A stretch of DNA of 64,000 nucleotides from Thiomicrospira sp. WB1 (lineage in GTDB: Bacteria; Pseudomonadota; Gammaproteobacteria; Thiomicrospirales; Thiomicrospiraceae). Position 1 is the first letter of the stretch; each line of letters begins with the position of its first letter. The notes under the pieces are model-generated. The model was not told the DNA's origin, ran no database searches, and saw only the letters and a list, made by a program, of their open reading frames with translations. Of the stretch, positions 19,559 to 28,226 are shown in pieces. The position numbers and the translations under genes are program-made. The stretch covers positions 372,001-436,000 of the forward strand of contig NZ_LQBN01000002.1 of the NCBI RefSeq assembly GCF_001507535.1. The letters are read 5' to 3'.

Positions 19559-19713
19559 AGTTCACCACGTAATATCTAAGCGACGATTTTAGACCAAAGC
19601 GTTGGCGGGGTTAAGGCGAAAATATGAATTGATACTGGAATTTCCCGCCCGGATCAGTGCGATTCATACACAGGTGGGCTAGAATATCGGTTTTTAAACC
19701 AATCATTTATTTT

Positions 19714-20796
19714 ATGCCTGCAGATTCATATCGGCCGATTGAACAGGCCCGCAACAGCGCCGAAGCGTTCAGCGTCGCCCCGATGCTTGACTGGACCGAT
19801 GCCCATTGCCGTGTGTTCCATCGGGTGATTTCTGACCAGGCCTGGTTGTACACCGAGATGGTCACCACCGGGGCGATTCTTCACGGTGACAACTTGCCGC
19901 GCTTTTTGGGACATGACCCCACGGATGCCCCCTGTAGCCTGCAGTTGGGTGGCAGCGATGCCAAAGATCTGGCTCAGTGCGCCCGCCTGGGAGAAGAGTG
20001 GGGCTACCAGGAAATCGACCTCAATGTCGGCTGTCCCTCGGATCGGGTTCAAAATAATTTGATCGGTGCCTGCCTGATGGCGCATCCCAAGACCGTCGCG
20101 CAGGCTGTGGCGGAAATGAAGTCAGCCGTCCAGCATATCCCCATTACCCTCAAATGCCGTATTGGCATTGATGAGCAAGAAGATTTTGACAGTTTCATGG
20201 CCTTTGTCGAACCCCAGATCAAAGCCGGGGTGGATGGGCTGATTGTGCATGCGCGCAAAGCCTGGCTGCAAGGACTGTCGCCCAAGGAAAACCGCACCAT
20301 ACCGCCATTGCGTTACGATTGGGTGCGGCGTTTGAAACAGCTTTATCCAGATTTGCCTGTGGCCATCAATGGCGGGATCGAAGGACCCATAAGCGGTTTG
20401 CGGTTTCTTTCGACCGACACCGAGCGCAATCTGCCTCGCCTCGATGGCGTTATGATCGGGCGGGCGGTGTATGAAAAACCTTATCTCCTCAACCAGCTCA
20501 ATGATAACGCCCACAAAATCAGCCGGTTTGATGCGGTTGAACGCATGCTGCCTTACATTGAACAACACCTTGAAAAGGGGGGGAAGCTCAACCAGGTGAC
20601 GCGCCACATGCTCGGCTTGTATGCCGGATTGCCGGGTGGACGAAAATGGCGGCGTTATTTGTCCGAACGCGCCTTTCGCCCGGAGGCCGGGCTGCATACG
20701 TTGCTGGAGGCCCGGACACTGGTTGAAAACGAAATTGAACGCATGCGTGATCAATACCCGGATAAGACCCGACGCATGCTGGAGGAGGCTTCATGA
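19714..20796 (+). CDS. dusA: tRNA-dihydrouridine(20/20a) synthase
   Basis: A 360-residue FMN-dependent enzyme that reduces uridines in the tRNA D-loop. It shows FSVAPMLDWTDAHCR at the start, the catalytic Cys at about residue 107 in NVGCPSDRVQ, CRIGID for substrate contact, INGGI for FMN phosphate binding, and the DusA-type C-terminus (MLGLYAGLPGGRKWRRYLSE). ATG 19714 is chosen because the upstream extension is unlike the family. Its last four bases overlap the xseA start. An iterated palindrome lies near its 5' end. Confidence 0.95.
   Translation: MPADSYRPIEQARNSAEAFSVAPMLDWTDAHCRVFHRVISDQAWLYTEMVTTGAILHGDNLPRFLGHDPTDAPCSLQLGGSDAKDLAQCARLGEEWGYQEIDLNVGCPSDRVQNNLIGACLMAHPKTVAQAVAEMKSAVQHIPITLKCRIGIDEQEDFDSFMAFVEPQIKAGVDGLIVHARKAWLQGLSPKENRTIPPLRYDWVRRLKQLYPDLPVAINGGIEGPISGLRFLSTDTERNLPRLDGVMIGRAVYEKPYLLNQLNDNAHKISRFDAVERMLPYIEQHLEKGGKLNQVTRHMLGLYAGLPGGRKWRRYLSERAFRPEAGLHTLLEARTLVENEIERMRDQYPDKTRRMLEEAS
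19835..19846. repeat. Iterated palindrome ACCAGGCCTGGT, copy 6
   Basis: Perfect copy inside dusA, again read D-Q-A-W-L, the same peptide as in pgl although the two proteins are unrelated. Confidence 0.95.
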
Positions 20797-22385
20797 TTCC
20801 TTTGCAAGTGCCGTTTGCGGAAAAGGATGAAGCCAAGGCATTGGGCGCGCGCTGGGACCCGATGCAAAAAATCTGGTACATCCCGGACGCTCTTGAAACG
20901 CAGGCTGACCAATTTCAGCGCTGGCTGCCGGGTGGTTCGGTCACTCAACCCGGCGCTGTCACCGATTCGCCTCTGGCTGAACAGGCCATTCCTGCCAATG
21001 ACCAGGAAAAAGGGGTGCCGCTGAGCCAATTAATGTTCCAGGTGCAAACGGCTTTGCGCCAACGCTTTCAGGGTGGCATCTGGGTCAGAGCGGAAATCGC
21101 CAACCTGAATGAACGGCGGGGGCATATTTATCTGGAGTTGTCCGAAACCGCGGAAACCGGTCAGCCGATTGCCACCTGTCGCGCCATGATCTGGCAGTCA
21201 CAGGCCACGCACTTACTGGCACAGTTTGAATCGGTGACAGGCGTGTCTCTTCAGACCGGACAGAGTGTTCTGCTGTTGACCGAGGTCAACTTCCATGAAA
21301 AATTCGGTTTTTCATTGATGGTGCAGGACATTGATCCCAGTTTTACGCTGGGTGAAATTGAAGCCAATCTCAACAAAATTCGTGAGCAACTGAAACAGGA
21401 AGGGCTGTTAGCGCATAATAAGCGTTTTGCCATGCCCACCGACTTTATGCGACTCGCCGTGGTGGCCCCGCCCAATGCGGCTGGACTGGGTGATTTTCGA
21501 GCCGATGCCGATCATCTGCACCAGCTCGGTCTGTGTGAGTTTCTTTATTTTTACGCCAGTTTTCAGGGCGACAAGGCTGAAACCGAACTCGGACTGGCCT
21601 TTGAAAACGTCTGGGCCCTGCATGAAGAAAAGCCGTTCGATGCTATGATCATCATCCGTGGTGGCGGGGCCAAACTCGACCTGAATCCGCTCAATACCTA
21701 CACGCTCGCCAAACAGGTTGCCCAGGCATCATTGCCGGTATTGACCGGCATTGGGCATGAGCGCGACAACACCATACTGGATGAAGTGGCCGCCGTGCGT
21801 TTCGACACCCCGAGCAAGGTCATCGCCGCCGTGCGCCACCAGATTGTGACCGGCGCGCAAACGGCTCGTCAGCACTGGGAGCAGGTGCAACATCTGAGTC
21901 GGCGTTTTCTGGATCGCCAGAAACAACAGCTTCAATCCGCCGAGCACACAATTCAGCATCAATCACTGGTTTGGCTGCATCGCCATCAATCCAAGCTGAC
22001 CCCCTGGATGCAGACCATCCAGCAACAGGCACAGGCCAAGGTGCAACATGAGTCATACCAATTGTCTCAACACCAGCAACAGGTTCAGACCCAGACCCAG
22101 CATCGCTTGACCATGCACCGCCAGCATCTGTCGCAGATGCACTCGATCATTCAGACCGTGCCGCACACCTTGCTGGAACGCGCACGCAAGCACAACAAAC
22201 AAATGATTGGTTATGTGCTCAGTGCCGGCCCCAAAACCCAGCTCAGCCGAGGCTTTGCCTTGGTGCGTAATTCAAAGGGCGAACCCATCACCGAGGCCGA
22301 ACAGGCGCGCCATCAAGCACAATTGGCCATCCAATTTCGCGACGGCACCGTTAAGGCCGTTCCTTTGGATGACCCAGACCAGTAA
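20793..22385 (+). CDS. xseA: Exodeoxyribonuclease VII large subunit with N-terminal DUF5710-like domain
   Basis: A 530-residue protein. Residues from about 68 onward are XseA: LSQLMFQVQTALRQRFQGGIWVRAEIANL (OB fold), then the catalytic region with IIIRGGGAKLDLNPLN and GIGHERDNTILDEVA, and a long Gln/His-rich helical segment before the C-terminal TQLSRGFALVRN. The first 48 residues (IPLQVPFAEKDEAKALGARW, then KIWYIP) are a separate DUF5710-like module not found in classical XseA. A low-complexity linker joins the two. It is coupled to dusA by a 4-base overlap and is followed by xseB. Together they form the single-strand-specific exonuclease VII. Confidence 0.93.
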   Translation: MIPLQVPFAEKDEAKALGARWDPMQKIWYIPDALETQADQFQRWLPGGSVTQPGAVTDSPLAEQAIPANDQEKGVPLSQLMFQVQTALRQRFQGGIWVRAEIANLNERRGHIYLELSETAETGQPIATCRAMIWQSQATHLLAQFESVTGVSLQTGQSVLLLTEVNFHEKFGFSLMVQDIDPSFTLGEIEANLNKIREQLKQEGLLAHNKRFAMPTDFMRLAVVAPPNAAGLGDFRADADHLHQLGLCEFLYFYASFQGDKAETELGLAFENVWALHEEKPFDAMIIIRGGGAKLDLNPLNTYTLAKQVAQASLPVLTGIGHERDNTILDEVAAVRFDTPSKVIAAVRHQIVTGAQTARQHWEQVQHLSRRFLDRQKQQLQSAEHTIQHQSLVWLHRHQSKLTPWMQTIQQQAQAKVQHESYQLSQHQQQVQTQTQHRLTMHRQHLSQMHSIIQTVPHTLLERARKHNKQMIGYVLSAGPKTQLSRGFALVRNSKGEPITEAEQARHQAQLAIQFRDGTVKAVPLDDPDQ

Positions 22386-22412
22386 CCATTTATTCAAACA
22401 AAGGCAACAAAC

Positions 22413-22628
22413 ATGAGTGACAACATTGAAAGCTACCAAAAAAACTACCAGGCCTTGCAACAGATCGCTCAAAAGCTGTCCCAGGCGGATGACATAGACA
22501 TCGATGAACTGGTGCCCATGGTTGACGAAGCCACCAAAGCTTACCAGATCTGTCAGTCACGCATCGAAGCCGTGGAAAAAGCCCTGAACCAGCGACTGGG
22601 GCATGAAGGCGAAAAAGATCCGGAATAA
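22413..22628 (+). CDS. xseB: Exodeoxyribonuclease VII small subunit
   Basis: A 71-residue, highly charged helical protein (SYQKNYQALQQIAQKLSQAD, then IDELVPMVDEATKAYQICQSRIEAVEKAL) that matches XseB in size and pattern. It binds along the helical stalk of XseA. It follows xseA by 27 bases on the same strand. Confidence 0.92.
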   Translation: MSDNIESYQKNYQALQQIAQKLSQADDIDIDELVPMVDEATKAYQICQSRIEAVEKALNQRLGHEGEKDPE

Positions 22629-22692
22629 ATACTGAAATAAATAACAACGAGAAAATGTTCGCACACGGCCTGGAAATGGAGACGGCTGAGTT

Positions 22693-22704
22693 ACCAGGCC
22701 TGGT
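22693..22704. repeat. Iterated palindrome ACCAGGCCTGGT, copy 7
   Basis: Perfect intergenic copy 65 bases after the xseB stop, flanked by GTT on the left and TAAAAA on the right. Confidence 0.95.
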
Positions 22705-22935
22705 TAAAAATGACTTTCTGAACATTCTGCGATCATGCCCCGATCAATCATGTTCTGAATTCCAAAGAGCTTTGAATACGAAGGGGTAGGACGAAAGGAG
22801 ATATAAAATGCGCCTTGCACTCAATTTAACATAATATACATTATGCGAAGTTTAGATCGGTGTGGAGAGAGGCCAAAATCCGGTTTATACCGATGATTGG
22901 TTGCAAAAAGATGACATATAACGATTGGCTAAGAC

Positions 22936-22960
22936 ACGGGTCAATGTGATTTTGACCCGT
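22936..22960. terminator. Perfect 9-bp hairpin between convergent genes
   Basis: ACGGGTCAA and TTGACCCGT are separated by a 7-base loop. There is no T run on either side, so it may be a Rho-assisted or processing structure for the minus-strand gene at 22990 rather than a classical terminator. Confidence 0.45.
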
Positions 22961-22989
22961 GGCGGTTTAACACTCAGGTGGTGTTTTTC

Positions 22990-23439
22990 TTAAAAATAAG
23001 ACACATGCTCGTTGAGCACCATGATCATTGGCGCAATGGAGACAACAGCCATCAGAATCGGCACCCAGGCTTTTTCCTGATGTTTTTTCAGCCCCATGGC
23101 ACCGGCAACAATGGCGATGGGCGCGGCAATCCATGAAATGGGTGGAAACACGAACGCAAAGAAAATGGCAACAATCCCGGCCACCATACCCATGGTTGCC
23201 TCGTTCCCAGGACGGTAATCACGGGTGTTGCGCATGTCATCCGGTACCCGTCTGGCTGACTGCAAGCGCCCCATGATTGCGGCCACATCGTCTTCCGTCA
23301 AAGGCGACTTTGATAATTCCAGATCCGTCATGCCCAGTGTGATTTTTTTGTTTAAATACAGGGCTTTAACCAAGTCATTCCAATCCGCATTTTCAGGCAG
23401 ATCCGCCAGGATTTTTTGTGCTTCTTCTTTGACAGACAC
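22990..23439 (-). CDS. Small membrane protein with antitoxin-like N-terminus, function unknown
   Basis: A 149-residue protein that I do not recognise as a named gene. The first 60 residues are soluble (EEAQKILADLPENADWNDLV, then ALYLNKKITLGMTDLE) and resemble the short helical module at the start of some antitoxin-type small proteins. Residues about 82-145 contain two or three hydrophobic segments (MGMVAGIVAIFFAFVFPPIS; IAAPIAIVAGAMG; VPILMAVVSIAPMIMVL). It stands alone, divergent from rpoN. A stress or envelope role is only a guess. Confidence 0.6.
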   Translation of the reverse strand: MSVKEEAQKILADLPENADWNDLVKALYLNKKITLGMTDLELSKSPLTEDDVAAIMGRLQSARRVPDDMRNTRDYRPGNEATMGMVAGIVAIFFAFVFPPISWIAAPIAIVAGAMGLKKHQEKAWVPILMAVVSIAPMIMVLNEHVSYF

Positions 23440-23623
23440 GATGGGCGCTCCTCTTATTAGTCGATTCGTGTGAAATCATACCGTTTTTGGTGTTTTTTCG
23501 TTATTATATAGTCAAAAGTCGTTACTTGAAATAACACTGACATAAAGACCTTGGCAGGTGATCCACTCAATATAGACCTGCCACAAAAGGTTTCGCACAT
23601 TTGTTTATGAGGAGCACCCTTTT

Positions 23624-25132
23624 ATGGCGTTGATGCCAGGCTTGCAATTGAACATGGGGCAGCAACTGAAGCTGACCCCCCAGCTGCAACAGTCGATTAA
23701 AATTCTGCAATATTCAGCCCTGGAAGTTCAACAAACCATTGCGACCACGCTCGAAACCAACTTCATGCTTGAACTCGACGATGAATTTGTTGAGGAAGAG
23801 TTGGCGGATGAGCCCAGGGACGAAGCAAGCGACGAACAAACGCACGCAGACGAAAAAGAAATCGACCTGGAAAGCGCCGACAAACTTGATGATGACATGC
23901 AAGTCGACTGCGAATGGGAAGAAGTCTACACAGACATTCCCGTCGCCACCCGCTCCGCCTCACTCGACAGCGAATACACCGCGCCGGAAAACTACACCGC
24001 TGCTGAACTGTCTTTGGCGGAAAAGCTCTACTGGCAAGCCGACATTTATCCCTGGCCAAATCCCGACAACCAGGAAGTGCCCGACCAGGCTGTGATTGCA
24101 AGTTATCTGATTGATGAAATCGATGACGAAGGTTATCTGAAAACGCCGCTGGAACAAATCGAAGCCGCGATCAAAAAAAATGAACCCGAGCTCGCAATCT
24201 CGGTTGAACAGTTGGAACAGGTTTTGGCCGTCATTTGGGAGTTCGAACCCACTGGCGTCGGCGCACGAGACCTCAGTGAGTGTCTGTTGCTGCAGCTGAA
24301 ACCCCTCAAGCAAACCCCTTATGTTGTGACCGCTCGCAAAATCATCGAAGACCATTTCGATCTGCTCAGTGTGCGCGATTACAAACGGCTGAAAAAAATC
24401 TACCTGCTGGATGATGATGATCTGATGGAAGTCATTCATGTCATTCAGGCATTGAGCCCGCGTCCGGGCCGCGCTTATGCGTCCACCCAAAACGAGCTGG
24501 TGATACCCGATCTGCGCCTTCACCGCACCGCAACCGGTTACATGGTAGAACTCAACCAGGAGGCGTTTCCCCGTTTATCGATTAACCGTGCTTACGTTGA
24601 TATGGCCAATGATCTCCAGGGACAATCGGGCGAATCAAAACAGATCAAGGAACAGCTGTTTGAAGCAAAAAGCCTGATCAAAAGCATCCAGAGCCGTGGC
24701 GAAACCCTGCTGCGCGTCGGGCGCTACATCGTGGAAAAGCAGGCCCGGTTCTTTGAAGAAGGCGAACAGGCGATGCAGCCCATGGTCCTACGTGACCTGG
24801 CCGAAGCCCTGGATCTGCATGAATCGACCATTTCGCGCGCCACCAATCAGAAATACATCCAAACGCCGCGCGGCACGTTTGAGCTGAAATACTTCTTTTC
24901 AACCGGCGTTTCTCAATATGGCAGTGACGATCAGTCAGCCATAGCGATCAAATCTCACATCAAGCAATTGATCGAAAACGAAGATCCCAAAAAACCACTC
25001 AGTGACAACAAACTGATGCAATTGCTGGAAGACAAGGACATTTCGGTGGCGCGCCGCACCATTGCCAAATACCGCGAAGCCATGCACATCCCCTCTTCCA
25101 GCGAACGCAAACGGATGAATCAATACCGCTAA
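23624..25132 (+). CDS. rpoN: RNA polymerase sigma-54 factor
   Basis: A 502-residue sigma-54. Region I is the Gln/Leu-rich activator-responsive segment (LQLNMGQQLKLTPQLQQSIK), followed by an acidic region II (residues about 50-100). The core-binding domain comes next, then the DNA-binding domain (VLRDLAEALDLHESTISRAT), and the RpoN box ARRTIAKYRE at residues about 476-485. It needs an NtrC-type activator ATPase, none of which is encoded nearby. The usual neighbours (lptB, hpf, ptsN) are absent; a two-component system follows 19 bases downstream. It could be a relocated or second rpoN. Confidence 0.95.
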   Translation: MALMPGLQLNMGQQLKLTPQLQQSIKILQYSALEVQQTIATTLETNFMLELDDEFVEEELADEPRDEASDEQTHADEKEIDLESADKLDDDMQVDCEWEEVYTDIPVATRSASLDSEYTAPENYTAAELSLAEKLYWQADIYPWPNPDNQEVPDQAVIASYLIDEIDDEGYLKTPLEQIEAAIKKNEPELAISVEQLEQVLAVIWEFEPTGVGARDLSECLLLQLKPLKQTPYVVTARKIIEDHFDLLSVRDYKRLKKIYLLDDDDLMEVIHVIQALSPRPGRAYASTQNELVIPDLRLHRTATGYMVELNQEAFPRLSINRAYVDMANDLQGQSGESKQIKEQLFEAKSLIKSIQSRGETLLRVGRYIVEKQARFFEEGEQAMQPMVLRDLAEALDLHESTISRATNQKYIQTPRGTFELKYFFSTGVSQYGSDDQSAIAIKSHIKQLIENEDPKKPLSDNKLMQLLEDKDISVARRTIAKYREAMHIPSSSERKRMNQYR

Positions 25133-25151
25133 ACAAACCAGGATCACGCGA

Positions 25152-25850
25152 ATGTTGAACCACGATTATCACATCACTGTCATTGAAGACGACCCGGTCC
25201 AACTGGAAACCCTGGAAACCGCCTTGAAAGGACAGGGGTTTAAGGTTCACGGCTACGCCGATCGCACAGCGGCGGAAGCCGGGTTTGAGCAGCAACTGCC
25301 CGACCTGGTGATCTCTGACATCATTCTGGGTGACGAAGTGGATGGCGGGTTTGAATTGGCAAAGCATCTGCTCAGCTATGAGCGCGCGATTCCGGTGATT
25401 TTTCTGTCCGAACGTCAGTCCGAATTCGACATCTACACCGGCCACGCTCTGGGCGCCATCGACTATCTGCCCAAGCCCATCACCCTGGCGGTTCTGATCG
25501 CCAAGGTGAAAAATCTGCTTCGCATCACCGCCTCATCCGGTCAGGGCAGCAAGGTATCAAAAATTGAAGGACTGGAGCTCAATGAAAGCCAGTTCAAAGC
25601 ATATTGGCAGTCCAAGCCTCTGGACCTGACCGCCACCGAATTTGAAATGCTGAAACAGTTTGCGCTGGCAGGCGAGCGCGGCGTGGTCACCTATGAAACC
25701 CTTCAAGCCGCGACGCAAGGCGTGGTCGAGCGCAATACCATTAACACCCATATATGCCGTATCCGCTCAGCGTTTCGGGCCGTGGATCCGGATTTCAACC
25801 TGATTCACAACGAATACGGGCGCGGATACAGTTGGTATCAGAAGGACTGA
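25152..25850 (+). CDS. OmpR/PhoB-family response regulator
   Basis: A 232-residue regulator. The receiver domain has the acidic pair E12-D13-D14, the phosphoacceptor Asp56 (LVISDIILGDE), Ser86 (VIFLSERQ) and Lys108 (DYLPKP). The C-terminal winged helix (LTATEFEMLKQFALAGERGV; NTINTHICRIRSAFRAVD; YGRGYSWYQ) binds DNA. It works with the histidine kinase 78 bases downstream. It is not of the NtrC class despite its position next to rpoN. Confidence 0.93.
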   Translation: MLNHDYHITVIEDDPVQLETLETALKGQGFKVHGYADRTAAEAGFEQQLPDLVISDIILGDEVDGGFELAKHLLSYERAIPVIFLSERQSEFDIYTGHALGAIDYLPKPITLAVLIAKVKNLLRITASSGQGSKVSKIEGLELNESQFKAYWQSKPLDLTATEFEMLKQFALAGERGVVTYETLQAATQGVVERNTINTHICRIRSAFRAVDPDFNLIHNEYGRGYSWYQKD

Positions 25851-25882
25851 ATGGGGCCCCGCCCTGACCGAACCAGGTTTTT

Positions 25883-25894
25883 ACCAGGCCTGGT
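25883..25894. repeat. Iterated palindrome ACCAGGCCTGGT, copy 8 (most extended)
   Basis: Perfect intergenic copy between the response regulator and kinase genes. Symmetry extends five T/A pairs on each side, so the palindrome is 22 bp long, the best form of the motif in the window. A further partial half-site (AACCAGG) lies just to its left. Confidence 0.97.
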
Positions 25895-25927
25895 AAAAAA
25901 CCACTCTCTGACTACGCAGGTTGTTTT

Positions 25928-27469
25928 ATGCGCTTCCCCTTTTGGTCGCCCCGCCTTTCCATTCGAACCCGTTTTTTTGTTCTGTTACTGATTTTGACCA
26001 TTCTGCCGTTTCTGGCCTACAAGTTTGCGGTGGATCTGCATCGGCTGCTGTTAAAAAACCAGGCGATCATTCAGCAACAGACCGTGGTTAACCTGTCCTA
26101 TATATTGGAAAATCGGCCCGACTTATGGGCTTTGCAAATCCAGGCGGGCAACCCGACCAGTCAGCTGGCCCATTTAAACCTGGACCGTTCGGTGCTCTGG
26201 ATTGTCAATGAAGTCGGTCAGGCCACTTACGTGGTGGGTCGCCTGGCCAATTACCAATCCAATGCCTACCAGGACCCGTTTACCACGCTCGGCCACTTTG
26301 CCATCAAGGGACTGTCAAAGCTGATTCCCTACTCACTGCCCTATCCGTTCCCACAGAGCCTGACACCGGAAGTGGCATTGATCAAACAAGCCATCCGTGG
26401 ACGTACCTTTCAGCAGTACCGAATGAACCGTGACAACAAACCCGTCTCCCTGATGTCAGCCACCCCACTTAAGATCAAGGATCAGATTGTCGGCGCCATC
26501 ATTCTCGAACAAACCATGGACAGCCTGCTCACCGAATCATTGAGCATGTTTTACCGTCTCATTGGCATCGGCAGCATAGTGTTTTTGCTGGTCATCCTCG
26601 GGGCCGTGATCTATACCGCGTCCCTGTCAAACCGAATTCTGCGGCTGGACCGTGACGTGCGCCAGACATTTGACCCTTACGGTCGTGCGCATCAGTTGGA
26701 TTTTCAGGATCAGAGCGAACGCGGTTACCGTGATGAGCTGTCTGATTTGCGCCATCATATTTATGAAATGCTCAGTCAGCTATCAGGCTATGAGCGTTAC
26801 CTCAAACAACTGCCCCGTGCCCTTCGCCATGAAATTCACAACCCCTTGAATCGACTGGCCATGTCGCTGTCAATGCTGGAAAAAGATGTGCAACACAAGC
26901 AACTTTCTTATGCCCAGCGTGCTTTAGAACAACTCAAACAGATCATCGCCTCCATGTCAGAGGCCTCCAGCATCGAAGACAGCCTGCACGCGCAGCCACG
27001 TGAAGCGTTTCCTGTGGGCGAAATGCTGACCCACTATTTCGACAGCATCACCTCAATGGATGCCGAACGATTTGACGTTCAGCAGACATTGACCGGCCAG
27101 CTGCAGGTTTTGGGCGATGGCTTCATGCTGGAACAGCTTCTCGACAAGCTGATCAGCAATGCCAAAGACTTTGATAACGGCCAGTGCCCGATCAGCTTAA
27201 GTGCACACAAGCGCGGTCAGTGGATCGAGATTCGGGTTAAGAACTGTGGGCCACATTTACCGGAAGGTTATGAAACACAGATTTTTGACGGGATGCTGTC
27301 CATTCGCCGCTTTAATCAGGACGAGCAGGCGCATTTAGGCTTGGGCCTTTATATTGCCCGCTTGATTGCCAATTTTCATCAGGGCACACTGGAGGCGGAA
27401 AACTGGTCAGACACATCGGAAAAGACAGGCGTTGTGTTTATTTTGCGTTTGCCACTCGCTGACGAATAG
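25928..27469 (+). CDS. Membrane sensor histidine kinase
   Basis: A 513-residue kinase. Transmembrane helices lie at about 17-34 and 210-232, enclosing a periplasmic sensor domain of about 175 residues (ends SATPLKIKDQIVGAIILEQT, a Cache-like pattern). A HAMP-like linker and the dimerisation domain follow, with the phosphorylated His301 in RHEIHNPLNRLAMS. The ATPase domain shows the N box LISNAKDFDNG and G box LGLGLYIARLIANFHQG. It partners the regulator upstream. The signal is unknown. It ends eight bases from the convergent pyrF. Confidence 0.93.
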   Translation: MRFPFWSPRLSIRTRFFVLLLILTILPFLAYKFAVDLHRLLLKNQAIIQQQTVVNLSYILENRPDLWALQIQAGNPTSQLAHLNLDRSVLWIVNEVGQATYVVGRLANYQSNAYQDPFTTLGHFAIKGLSKLIPYSLPYPFPQSLTPEVALIKQAIRGRTFQQYRMNRDNKPVSLMSATPLKIKDQIVGAIILEQTMDSLLTESLSMFYRLIGIGSIVFLLVILGAVIYTASLSNRILRLDRDVRQTFDPYGRAHQLDFQDQSERGYRDELSDLRHHIYEMLSQLSGYERYLKQLPRALRHEIHNPLNRLAMSLSMLEKDVQHKQLSYAQRALEQLKQIIASMSEASSIEDSLHAQPREAFPVGEMLTHYFDSITSMDAERFDVQQTLTGQLQVLGDGFMLEQLLDKLISNAKDFDNGQCPISLSAHKRGQWIEIRVKNCGPHLPEGYETQIFDGMLSIRRFNQDEQAHLGLGLYIARLIANFHQGTLEAENWSDTSEKTGVVFILRLPLADE

Positions 27470-27477
27470 GGGAGCGC

Positions 27478-28179
27478 TCAGGCAATGCTATGATTGATCG
27501 CATCCAGCGCGGCCTGAGGATCAGCCGCCTGGGTAATGGGACGACCAATGACCAGGTAACTTGACCCGGCCTCAATCGCTTCTTCAGGACTCATCACCCG
27601 TTGCTGATCATCCAGGCTGGCCTCGACAGGACGGATACCGGGCGTCACTAACTGGAATGCCTCGCCAAATTGCCGACGCAAAGCATTGGCTTCGCGAGCC
27701 GAACAGACGACCCCGTCCAGCCCGGCTTCTTTGGCCAGGCCTGCCAGACGCATCACATTCGCTTCAGGCGTGCCGGGCAAGCCAAGCTCTTCCAGATCAG
27801 ACGCCGAATGACTGGTCAGAACGGTCACCGCAATCAACAGAGGTGAATCGGGGGACTCCGCCAATGCGGCCTTGGCGGCTTCCATCATTTTACGTCCGCC
27901 CAGCGCATGCACATTAAGCATCCAGACCCCAAGCTCCGCTGCGGCACGGCAGGCTTTCGCCACCGTGGTTGGAATGTCGTGGTATTTTAAATCCAGAAAC
28001 ACATCAAACCCACGCTTCACCAGCGTTTTGACCAATTCCGGCCCGCCGGCGGCAAACAACTCCTTCCCTACCTTGAGTCGACAATCCGACGGATTCAGCC
28101 GATCCACCAAAGACAAGGCGGCTTCAGGACGGTCATAATCCAGCGCAACAATAATACGTGGTGAAGCAATATGTGACAT
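27478..28179 (-). CDS. pyrF: Orotidine 5'-phosphate decarboxylase
   Basis: A 233-residue enzyme making UMP from OMP. The catalytic DxKxxD motif is seen in [13 protein letters not shown], and the phosphate-binding end reads [13 protein letters not shown]. Start 28179 ([16 protein letters not shown]) has AAGGAA 5 bases upstream; the longer frame is rejected. It lies 47 bases after lapA on the same strand. In many gammaproteobacteria lapB stands between lapA and pyrF; here it does not. Confidence 0.95.
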   Translation of the reverse strand: MSHIASPRIIVALDYDRPEAALSLVDRLNPSDCRLKVGKELFAAGGPELVKTLVKRGFDVFLDLKYHDIPTTVAKACRAAAELGVWMLNVHALGGRKMMEAAKAALAESPDSPLLIAVTVLTSHSASDLEELGLPGTPEANVMRLAGLAKEAGLDGVVCSAREANALRRQFGEAFQLVTPGIRPVEASLDDQQRVMSPEEAIEAGSSYLVIGRPITQAADPQAALDAINHSIA

Positions 28180-28226
28180 GGTGTTCCTTGTGATGTTTAG
28201 CAAACAATGACATCCACCGAGCCGAA

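Larger units (their letters stand above)
22629..22989. other. 361-base gap between convergent xseB and the 22990 gene
   Basis: No believable gene is seen. The region holds an iterated palindrome (22693), an AT-rich stretch around 22820-22850 with overlapping TATA-like words, and a perfect 9-bp hairpin (22936-22960). An AGGAG at about 22796 precedes only a very short frame, which is not supported. Confidence 0.5.

Noticed and set aside
22800-22900. Tiny open frame after the AGGAG at about 22796
   Set aside because: It stops after about eight codons and has no support as a leader peptide.
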